Shown here one piece after another: positions 1 through 6,265 of a stretch of 28,729 nt of DNA; the first letter of the stretch is position 1, and every line of letters starts with the position of its first letter. Origin of the DNA: DASPLH01 sp035627675. GTDB taxonomy: Bacteria > Acidobacteriota > Terriglobia > Terriglobales > Acidobacteriaceae. Under the pieces are notes generated by a model, which was given only the letters and a program-made list of their open reading frames with translations, did not search any database and was not told where the DNA came from. Where the stretch lies: the NCBI GenBank assembly GCA_035627675.1, contig DASPLH010000067.1:1-28729 (forward strand), read 5' to 3'. A program made the translations under genes and the position numbers.

Positions 1-1
1 T

Positions 2-613
2 ATCCCAGGCATGCAGCCGGGCAGGTACGCGATGGTCGTGCAGACCGTGCAGAGCGCGAAGGGCCCGTACATGCTGACGCAAATCCTTCAGCAACAGGCG
101 GGCCAGTGGAAGCTCGCAGGCTTCTACCTCAAGCCTACGACGGTCAAGGGCAAGGACTGGCAGCAGTTCTGGAAAGAGGCTGTCGCCTTCAAGAACCAGG
201 GCAAGAACCTGGCGGCTTACCTGTACTTCTACCAGGTGTGGAATTTCCTCGCGCCAGTGGATTTCATGAGCACCCTGAACCTCGATCGCGTGAGCACGGC
301 GCTCCAGTCCGTGCCTGCGCCGGAGATTCCAAACGGCAACACACCGGCCTCGTACAACACGGGCAAGAAGACGTACCAGATCACGCAGATCTTCCCGCTG
401 ATCGACCAGGGGAAGCTGACGCTGATCGTCAAACACCAGGTGCCCGACGTGTCGAACACTTCGCAGACGTTCATGGACAACACGTCGCTGATGAGCGCGC
501 TTGTGAACCAGCATCCGGAACTGCGCACCGCCTTCGACCAGATGGTCGCGCGCGCGGTGCCGCCTGCGGGTGAGGATTACGGCACGGTGCTGGCGATGAA
601 AGATATCCGGTAG
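2..613 (+). CDS. Unrecognised protein, 3' part of a gene cut by the window edge
   Basis: The reading frame is open through the left edge: codons at 2-10 read Ile-Pro-Gly before the first Met at 11. The gene therefore probably begins upstream and this is its C-terminal part of about 203 residues. The visible part is soluble-looking, with no membrane segment. It begins with a beta-strand-rich stretch containing QWKLAGFYLKP, continues with a helical region rich in Lys, Gln and Trp, and ends in a region containing ITQIFPLIDQGKLTLIVKHQ. I recognise no catalytic motif and do not assign a family. It ends with TAG just before inverted repeat array A and converges with the ligase gene. Coding is supported by codon bias similar to the neighbours and by the long open frame. 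The function is unknown. Confidence 0.75.
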   Translation: MPGMQPGRYAMVVQTVQSAKGPYMLTQILQQQAGQWKLAGFYLKPTTVKGKDWQQFWKEAVAFKNQGKNLAAYLYFYQVWNFLAPVDFMSTLNLDRVSTALQSVPAPEIPNGNTPASYNTGKKTYQITQIFPLIDQGKLTLIVKHQVPDVSNTSQTFMDNTSLMSALVNQHPELRTAFDQMVARAVPPAGEDYGTVLAMKDIR

Positions 614-730
614 AGAAAAGAAGAATCCGAAAAAGGAAAATCGGAAAGTCGGAGAAACGAAAAACAGAACGGTCCGTTTTTCCGGTTTCGATCACTTTTT
701 CCGATTTTACGTTTTCCAATTTCCCGATTG
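614..730. repeat. Inverted octamer array A, between convergent genes
   Basis: The gap between two convergent genes is filled with degenerate units of about 8 bp. The left arm (about 621-672) is A/G-rich with units such as AAAATCGG, AAAGTCGG and AGAAACGA. The right arm (about 673-728) is T/C-rich with units such as TTTTTCCG, ATTTTACG and TTTTCCAA, which are the reverse-complement type. Folded, the arms would make a long imperfect hairpin. Because it lies between stop codons of convergent genes it could act as a bidirectional terminator, which is inference. It shares its CGGAAAA-type unit with array E. Confidence 0.65.
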
Positions 731-731
731 C

Positions 732-2753
732 TCACGCGACCTCGACGGCGGGCACGGCACTCTCGAAGCGGCACTCTTCCGGCTTCTTGTCCTGCCGCAG
801 TCCTAAGAACACAGGGGCGCGCATTTTCACCGCTCCACTGTTGCCCTCGTGCGTCCATTCGACGAACTTGATCTGAGCGACCAGTTCCGGGCGCACGTAG
901 TGGACGCGGCGCGGGGAATCCACCTTGCCGGAGAAGGGACTGCGCGCGACCTCGCGCTCTTTCAGCAGCTTCCACATGTCGGCGTGGCTTCGCTGGGTGA
1001 ACCCGCTGCCGGCCTGACCCACCGGGATCAGGCGTCCGTGGCCGTCATACAGTCCGAGCACAATAGAGCCGAAGTGTTCGCGGCTGCCGCGCGGGTCCGT
1101 GTAGCCGCCGATGACGCACTCCAGCGTCTGCGTGATCTTCATCTTCAGCCAGTCGCTGCTGCGCTTCTGCACGTAGCAGGATGTGCGACGCTTGGCCACG
1201 ATGCCCTCGAGTTGCTGCTGCGAGGCAGCCGCGTACAGATGCATGCCGTTGTCGAAGTGCTCGGAGTAACGGACGAGATCGCTCGCCAGGAGTATCTGGC
1301 TGAGCAGCCGCTTGCGCTCCTCCAGATTCACGCGCAGCAGGGAATAGCCGTCCAGGTAGAGCAGGTCGAAGACGTAGAAAACGATGGGGACGTCGGGACG
1401 GCTGATGCGTACGTTCCGTCCTCCTTCGCCGATTCCGGTGCGCTGCTGCATCAGGCTGAAGCTGGCGCGTCCGTTTTCGTCAAGCGCGCAGACTTCGCCG
1501 TCGAGGATGGCCTGAAGCCCGCGGATGTTCTCGGCGAGGCCCTGCAACTCAGGATAGGCCGAGGTCAGATCGTTCTGATTGCGCGAGACGAGACGGACCT
1601 TGCCTTCCTGGATGAATGCAACGGCGCGATAGCCGTCCCACTTGATCTCGTAGAGCCAATCTTTGCCGTTGAATGGCTCGTCCACCAGTGTCGCCAGCAT
1701 GGGGCTGATCGAGCGCGGCATACTCGTGGCTTCCGCACCTTTGAGAGTACTCACAACAGAGGACACGGAGGACACAGAGTCTGTTTTGCTGGTCTTCTTT
1801 TTGGCTGCGGCCTTTGCGCTTGCGGTCACTGACTTTGATTTTTTCGCCTTAGTTTTCTCCGTGCTCTCTGTGTTCTCTGTGGTGTCCGCGCCTTTGAGAG
1901 TACTCACCAAAGAGGACACGGAGGACACAGAGTTTGTTTTGCTGGTGTTCTTGTTGGCTGCGGCCTTTGCGCTTGCGGCGTTGGGTGCGGCCACTGACTT
2001 TGATTTCTTTGCCTTAGTTTTCTCTGTGCTCTCTGTGTCCTCTGTGGTGACGCGCTCTGTCGCCTGGTCGTGCTTCGCAATGGCGTCGGCCAGCCAGGCG
2101 TCCTTGCCTTTAGCCGGGGCCGCCTTGCGATTGCTCTCCCATTCCTCCGAACCTTCGTCCGCCGCGATCTCTTCGAGCGACCGGTTGGTGAGCACCGAAA
2201 AATCATAGTTGTCGATGTCGAACCCCGGCTGAACGGTGTCGTCGCGGTGCTTGATGAGGAGCCACTCGGTTCCCTTGCTGCCCGGCCGCCGCGATTTCAT
2301 CTTCGCCAGCACGAACGACCCCTGGAGTTTCTCGCCGTTGAGCCGGAACTTCAGGTCGCCTTTCTTCAGCATCTCGCTGGCGGCGCGAGCTGCCTCGGCC
2401 TCCGGGTAGGGCTCTCCGCCGGAGGTCACCGGCTCCCACGTGCCCGTGTCCCACACCATGACCGTGCCGGCGCCGTAGTTGCCGGGAGGGATGATGCCTT
2501 CGAAGTGGAAGTACGAAACGGGATGGTCTTCCACCTGCATCGCGAGCCGCTTATCGGCCGGGTCGAGCGAGGGCCCCTTCGGCACGGCCCACGACTTCAG
2601 AACGCCTTCCATCTCCAGGCGGAAGTCGTAGTGCAAGTGCGAGGCCCTGTGCTTCTGGATGACGAACCGGTGCAGGTTCTTCGACTCCACCTTCGGTGGA
2701 GGCTCGGGCGTGCGTTCGAAGTGACGCTTGCGGCGGTATTCCTCAAGAGCCAT
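732..2753 (-). CDS. ligD: ATP-dependent DNA ligase, LigD type without polymerase domain (3'-phosphoesterase plus ligase)
   Basis: This 673-residue protein starts at ATG 2753. Residues about 25-200 form the LigD 3'-phosphoesterase domain: H35, H41, D43 and H77 are spaced exactly like the known metal and catalytic residues of that domain (HYDFRLE motif). Residues about 345-660 form the ATP-dependent ligase and OB-fold domains, with nucleotidyl-transferase motif KWDG and catalytic K371. The primase-polymerase domain of full-length LigD is absent. In characterised systems LigD acts with Ku in non-homologous end joining; no ku gene is in this window. A linker of about 110 residues (233-341) rich in Lys, Ala, Ser and Thr joins the domains and is encoded by repeat B. 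The gene converges with the upstream partial gene and diverges from the NUDIX gene. Confidence 0.93.
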   Translation of the reverse strand: MALEEYRRKRHFERTPEPPPKVESKNLHRFVIQKHRASHLHYDFRLEMEGVLKSWAVPKGPSLDPADKRLAMQVEDHPVSYFHFEGIIPPGNYGAGTVMVWDTGTWEPVTSGGEPYPEAEAARAASEMLKKGDLKFRLNGEKLQGSFVLAKMKSRRPGSKGTEWLLIKHRDDTVQPGFDIDNYDFSVLTNRSLEEIAADEGSEEWESNRKAAPAKGKDAWLADAIAKHDQATERVTTEDTESTEKTKAKKSKSVAAPNAASAKAAANKNTSKTNSVSSVSSLVSTLKGADTTENTESTEKTKAKKSKSVTASAKAAAKKKTSKTDSVSSVSSVVSTLKGAEATSMPRSISPMLATLVDEPFNGKDWLYEIKWDGYRAVAFIQEGKVRLVSRNQNDLTSAYPELQGLAENIRGLQAILDGEVCALDENGRASFSLMQQRTGIGEGGRNVRISRPDVPIVFYVFDLLYLDGYSLLRVNLEERKRLLSQILLASDLVRYSEHFDNGMHLYAAASQQQLEGIVAKRRTSCYVQKRSSDWLKMKITQTLECVIGGYTDPRGSREHFGSIVLGLYDGHGRLIPVGQAGSGFTQRSHADMWKLLKEREVARSPFSGKVDSPRRVHYVRPELVAQIKFVEWTHEGNSGAVKMRAPVFLGLRQDKKPEECRFESAVPAVEVA
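1738..2055. repeat. Duplicated inverted nonamer element B inside the ligase gene
   Basis: Two near-identical direct copies lie head to tail: 1738-1890 (153 bp) and 1891 to about 2055 (about 165 bp, with a 12-bp insertion). Both lengths are multiples of three, so the ligase frame is kept. Each copy has inverted outer arms made of 9-bp units. In copy 1 the left arm is about 1754-1779 (ACAGAGGAC, ACGGAGGAC, ACAGAG) and the right arm about 1857-1885 (CTCCGTGCT, CTCTGTGTT, CTCTGTGGT). In the ligase frame one arm reads as Ser-Val-Ser-type tripeptides and the other as Glu-Ser/Asn-Thr tripeptides. The core encodes a Lys/Ala-rich segment. Confidence 0.9.
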
Positions 2754-2870
2754 GGCAACGGCACTGGCACGACGAGTTCCTCGCGCTTCAGGGAACGCGA
2801 GTTGGACGCGCCAAACTGCTTCCTGATCTTGGATGCGCAGAGCCGGGCGATAAACTATCCAGGGTCGCGG

Positions 2871-2884
2871 AAGGTATATACCTT
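2871..2884. promoter_or_regulatory. Perfect 14-bp palindrome between ligD and the NUDIX gene
   Basis: AAGGTATATACCTT is its own reverse complement. It lies in the 197-bp divergent spacer, 67 bp before the NUDIX start and 118 bp from the ligase start. Its size and symmetry fit a dimeric regulator site, or simply a symmetrical -10-like region. No regulator gene is adjacent, so the role is inferred only from symmetry and position. Confidence 0.35.
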
Positions 2885-2950
2885 GGAGGAGCCGAGCGCT
2901 TAGCGCGGCGGTGCGTCGACGAGTACCCCGACTTGGATTTTCATTACGGC

Positions 2951-3376
2951 ATGCAGCGAGAGTACCCAGACCGTCCGATCGTGGGAGTGGGCGCCGTGGT
3001 CGTCAACCGCGGCCGCGCCCTGCTGGTGCGTCGTGCGACCGAACCGCTGAAGGGCGAATGGTCCATACCGGGGGGCGTTCTCGAACTTGGGGAGAAATTG
3101 CGCGAGGGAATCGCACGCGAGGTCCTGGAAGAAACCGGGCTCAGGGTTGAGGTGGGCGAGGTGCTGGAGGTATTCGACAGCATCTTCCCCGACCCTCGGG
3201 GGCGGACACAGTACCACTACGTGCTCATAGACTTTCACTGTTCCAGCGACTCTGCCGAAGCCGTGGCGGGCAGCGACGTTAGCGAGGTCCGCTGGGTACG
3301 GGTCGAGGAACTCGCATCGCTGGGCGTCCGCGAGGCCACGGCCAGCGTCATCCGCAAGGCGCTCGCCCGGGTGTGA
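2951..3376 (+). CDS. NUDIX hydrolase
   Basis: The protein has 141 residues. A complete NUDIX box is present, running from GGVLELGE through REVLEETGL, matching Gx5Ex7REUxEExGU, so it should cleave a nucleoside diphosphate linked to another group in a Mg-dependent way. The N-terminal REYPDRPIVGVGAVV resembles ADP-ribose pyrophosphatase or MutT-like family members. The exact substrate cannot be told from sequence. The frame is open upstream into the ligase gene, but I chose ATG 2951 because family members begin at this point and the upstream translation lacks family character. No strong Shine-Dalgarno precedes 2951, so TTG 2933 is an alternative. It is transcribed divergently from the ligase gene. 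Confidence 0.9.
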   Translation: MQREYPDRPIVGVGAVVVNRGRALLVRRATEPLKGEWSIPGGVLELGEKLREGIAREVLEETGLRVEVGEVLEVFDSIFPDPRGRTQYHYVLIDFHCSSDSAEAVAGSDVSEVRWVRVEELASLGVREATASVIRKALARV

Positions 3377-3426
3377 ACCCCGGTTCAGCGCTCATTCCTG
3401 CCGGACAGATTCAGCACACTGGTCCC

Positions 3427-3464
3427 AAAAGCGAAACGCCCCGCAGTGTAGCGCCGCGGGGCGT
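3427..3464 (-). terminator. Rho-independent terminator of the small transcription unit
   Basis: On the minus strand a perfect 9-bp stem (ACGCCCCGC at 3464-3456 with GCGGGGCGT at 3444-3436) with an 11-nt loop is followed by TTCGCTTTT. It lies about 220 nt after the promoter at 3693-3721 and closes that unit. The same stem could also help end the NUDIX transcript on the plus strand, but there is no T-run on that side. The 395-bp stretch 3377-3771 contains this terminator, the small ORF and its promoter. Confidence 0.6.
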
Positions 3465-3604
3465 CGGTAAGCTGTTGGGATTGGCCTGAGGCGGGGTCAC
3501 TCCGGCGCAGTTTGCGTCATCGACGCCACCTGCGCTTCAGCGTTGCCCAGCGGCAGATCCCGTGTGCTTCCGGAAATCTGGCGAGATGCTAGAGCGAAAC
3601 CGCC

Positions 3605-3664
3605 CTAAGCCTCAGCCACCTCACTGATCACGTTATGTCTGCTACAGTCTGAACTTTTTGACAT
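3605..3664 (-). CDS. Small ORF of 19 codons in a stand-alone transcription unit
   Basis: Starting at ATG 3664, the frame encodes a 19-residue peptide (MSKSSDCSRH...) ending in TAG at 3607-3605. It is preceded by AGGAGG (3677-3672) with a 7-nt spacer and by a near-consensus sigma-70 promoter about 30 nt further upstream. Reading on past the TAG in the same frame gives 35 more sense codons to a TGA at 3499-3497, with G or C in about two thirds of third positions. The unit may therefore encode a 19-residue peptide, a 55-codon gene with an amber codon (decayed, recoded or a sequence error), or a small RNA whose ORF is incidental. There is no recognised homologue, membrane segment or export motif. 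The strong expression signals are the reason for listing it. Confidence 0.4.
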   Translation of the reverse strand: MSKSSDCSRHNVISEVAEA

Positions 3665-3671
3665 CGGACCA

Positions 3672-3677
3672 CCTCCT
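3672..3677 (-). promoter_or_regulatory. Strong Shine-Dalgarno of the small ORF
   Basis: AGGAGG on the minus strand lies 7 nt before ATG 3664. It is one of the best-matching ribosome sites in the window, where most genes have weak or no such site. It is the main argument that the small transcript is translated. Confidence 0.55.
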
Positions 3678-3692
3678 CTCCAGTGTGAAGCC

Positions 3693-3721
3693 ATAGTACC
3701 GGCCGCCGGAAGTGTTGTCAA
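3693..3721 (-). promoter_or_regulatory. Near-consensus sigma-70 promoter
   Basis: On the minus strand TTGACA (3721-3716) and TACTAT (3698-3693) are separated by exactly 17 bp. Transcription should begin near 3686, giving a leader of about 20 nt before the small ORF. It lies downstream of the ubiX stop, on the same strand, so the small unit need not depend on ubiX transcription. It is the clearest promoter I see in the window. Confidence 0.65.
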
Positions 3722-3771
3722 ACTGATTAACATCTTTCCATACAACTACATGCAAACTTCCGTCCGGCAAC

Positions 3772-4392
3772 TCAGGACCGATCGGGTTTCCAGGTGTACG
3801 CGCCGGGCTGCGGGAGTCCTATGTGTTTCAGCACGCGGTTGGCGAACTCGCGCGCCATCTCTTCCAGTCCGTTGGGCAGGTTGTAGAAGGTTGGAATAAG
3901 AGGGTAGATGGTCGCCCCGGCATCGGCCGCCAAGGTCATGTTGCGGAGGTGGACCTTGTTGAGCGGCGTCTCCCGGACGCAGAGTACCAGCGGCTTGCGC
4001 TCCTTGAGGCAGACGTCGGCCGCGCGCTCGATGAGCTGAGTTGCCAGCCCGTTCGCGATCTTCGCCAGGGTTCCCATCGAGCAGGGCAGCACGACCATGG
4101 CGTCCGTGGGGTAGGAGCCGCTTGCAATGTTCGCTCCGATGTCCGAGTTGTTCTGCTGCTGAACCTTGGCGCTCTCTCGTCCGAGCAGCTGGCTGACCAG
4201 GTTGGTGCGGCCGCTGAACTTCAACTCTTCGGCGATGACCCGCAGGGCGTTGTCTGAGCAGACCAGGTTGACAAGGCCAACGCGCGGGTCGGCCTCGACA
4301 ATCCGCAGCAGCTCACGCGCGAACATGGATCCGCTCGCGCCAGTAATCGCCACCGTCAGAGTGCGCTGCACTGTACTTGGTTCCGTTTGCAT
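3772..4392 (-). CDS. ubiX: Flavin prenyltransferase UbiX
   Basis: The product has 206 residues, the usual length of the family. UbiX joins a dimethylallyl group to FMN to make the prenylated flavin cofactor used by UbiD-type decarboxylases. Visible family features are the N-terminal ITGASG flavin-binding loop, the central PCSMGTLAKIANG segment, and the C-terminal RETPL...HLRNM...GATIYPLIPTFYN region. No ubiD is in the window, so the partner decarboxylase must be elsewhere. The start at ATG 4392 gives a short leader before the ITGASG motif. The gene is divergent from the ChaN-domain gene with about 64 bp between starts. Confidence 0.94.
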   Translation of the reverse strand: MQTEPSTVQRTLTVAITGASGSMFARELLRIVEADPRVGLVNLVCSDNALRVIAEELKFSGRTNLVSQLLGRESAKVQQQNNSDIGANIASGSYPTDAMVVLPCSMGTLAKIANGLATQLIERAADVCLKERKPLVLCVRETPLNKVHLRNMTLAADAGATIYPLIPTFYNLPNGLEEMAREFANRVLKHIGLPQPGAYTWKPDRS

Positions 4393-4456
4393 CGAACCTA
4401 CAAGAGTAGATGTTCCCCTGAGCGTAGAGCAACAAGATCAGCTTGCGTCCCCAGGG

Positions 4457-6133
4457 ATGCGGGCTGCGGGTCCCTTTATGTCCACAGCTTCGAGGCTCCG
4501 GCTAAGGCGGAGCGCGGCCCAACTGCACGCGCTTACCCACGTCGAGCGCGAGATTCGCGCGGCAGACCCGTACGGACGGCGGAAGTACCTGCGCGAATTC
4601 AATGATGCCTTCCAGGCTTACGAAGCTGTGCTGGACCGGCTGGCCTACGAGCAGATGCTGCTGGCCGCCGACTTCGTCCTCGTCGGCGACTATCACGCGC
4701 TGCCCAAATCGCAACAGTTTGCCGCCGAGGTTGTCGAGCGCATCGCCGCCTCCGGACGCCAGGTTGTGCTCGGGGTCGAGTGCGTATTCTCGCGCGATCA
4801 GCACATTTTGGACGACTGGCAGCGGGGCGTCACCGGCGAACGGGAACTGCGCGAGCGGCTCCGGTTCGACACCGCATGGGGTTACGACTGGCAGCCCTTC
4901 TACCGCCTGCTGACACGTGCGCGGCAAGCGGGTGCTCTGCTCTACGGGCTCGATGCGACGGCTCGCGGCGATCTGCGGCGGATATCGATCCGCGACCGTC
5001 ATGCTGCCGAGAGGGTGGGCGAGATCCACGCCTCGCACCCTGAGGCGGCGGTCGTCGTGCTTTTCGGGGAATCTCACCTTGCGCCGCAACACCTGCCGGC
5101 GCTGATTCGCGCGCGCGTCCCGCGATTCGATGTGCTCACGGTTCTTCAGAACGTGGACGCACTCTACTGGCAGGCGGCAGGAGAGCCGGGAGAGCCTGTG
5201 CGAACCGTGCGCGTGCGGCCCGGCGTGGTCTGTGCCTTCACCGCCACTCCGCTCGAGAAATATGAGAGCTACCGGCATTGCATCGAGCGGTGGAAGCAGG
5301 AGCGCAGGGGCGGCCCCGACTATCGGCCGAGCTTTCACGGCCTGATCGACGCACTGGCAATGTTCCTGAATTTCGACGTGTTCTCGGCCTCGACAAACTC
5401 GCTGACGAGCTGCCTGTACGACACGCTTCCCGAGGTGTGCAGCCGCGGTTCCATCGAACAGCTTCGCCGTGTTCTGAAGCGCCGTCGCGCCAGCGACGAG
5501 GAGGTGCGCGCCGCCCTGGGACGGCTCCAGCGCGGCGGTTGTGCGTACGTCCAGCGCTTCAACCTGCTGCTGGTCGCGCAGTACGATCTTGCGTCGGCCG
5601 CGGAGGAGGCCGCGAGATTCGTCCAGACCCTCCAGCGCGGAGATGTGGGAAAGCCTCCGCGGGAACTGCTCTCGTGCGAGGACCGGTTCTACGCCGCTTG
5701 CATGGATCGCGCCGCTGCTTACGTCGGCAGCCGCATTCTGTGTCCCACGCGCGACGCCTGGCATGAGTCCGATCTGTTCGCCGAGTACGCGCGGGTGGCG
5801 GACGACGATGCTCCTGCTCCCGAGGCCGCCCGCATGCTGGACTTCGTCGTGCTGCACAGGGATTACGAGTGCAATGCGCGTCGGTACCGCGAGGTCCCGG
5901 AACTGATTGTCGAAGGCCGCCACTACTCGGGCGAGGCCTTCGAATTAGCGACCGGATGGCTTGGACGCCTGCTCGGGACGCAGATCTACGAAGCCTTTCT
6001 CGCCGGCAAGCTCCACAAGCGGTATCTTCGCGCGCTGCTGTCGCGACGGTTCTCGCGCAGCGCAGAGGCAAAGACGGCCTACTTCAAGGTCGCACGCCGC
6101 ACGCGCGCCAACCGCAACCAGCCGCTGGCGTGA
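4457..6133 (+). CDS. ChaN-domain protein (DUF399, Tiki-like fold) with long C-terminal extension
   Basis: The first 240 or so residues of this 558-residue protein match the ChaN/DUF399 domain: VGDYHALPKSQ, LGVECVFSRDQH, a FDTAWGYDWQPFY segment and VVLFGESHLAPQHLP. The paired ExH/GDxH-type motifs are those of the Tiki/EreA-like superfamily; ChaN itself is a haem-binding lipoprotein. Here no signal peptide or lipobox is seen, so it is probably cytoplasmic. The remaining 300 or so residues are helix-rich and unfamiliar to me; they include a Cys- and Arg-containing region and a basic C-terminus. ATG 4457 is the most upstream sensible start outside ubiX, and ATG 4478 is also possible. The function is unknown; haem or metal binding or a hydrolase role are guesses from the fold. 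Confidence 0.8.
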   Translation: MRAAGPFMSTASRLRLRRSAAQLHALTHVEREIRAADPYGRRKYLREFNDAFQAYEAVLDRLAYEQMLLAADFVLVGDYHALPKSQQFAAEVVERIAASGRQVVLGVECVFSRDQHILDDWQRGVTGERELRERLRFDTAWGYDWQPFYRLLTRARQAGALLYGLDATARGDLRRISIRDRHAAERVGEIHASHPEAAVVVLFGESHLAPQHLPALIRARVPRFDVLTVLQNVDALYWQAAGEPGEPVRTVRVRPGVVCAFTATPLEKYESYRHCIERWKQERRGGPDYRPSFHGLIDALAMFLNFDVFSASTNSLTSCLYDTLPEVCSRGSIEQLRRVLKRRRASDEEVRAALGRLQRGGCAYVQRFNLLLVAQYDLASAAEEAARFVQTLQRGDVGKPPRELLSCEDRFYAACMDRAAAYVGSRILCPTRDAWHESDLFAEYARVADDDAPAPEAARMLDFVVLHRDYECNARRYREVPELIVEGRHYSGEAFELATGWLGRLLGTQIYEAFLAGKLHKRYLRALLSRRFSRSAEAKTAYFKVARRTRANRNQPLA

Positions 6134-6265
6134 ACTGTCGCCGCATGTGTCTCAACCGCCACCGGACCGCGCCGGAGTGCCGTGGTAGTCTGAGAACAAC
6201 GCCCTCACGGGAGCGACCGTGCAGCGAGTCTATTCGCATCCGGCTCCGGTTCAACCACACATTAC

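Noticed and set aside
4166..4456. Upstream start of the ChaN-domain gene within ubiX
   Set aside because: The added residues are antisense translation of ubiX and show no family resemblance, and ubiX coding is certain.
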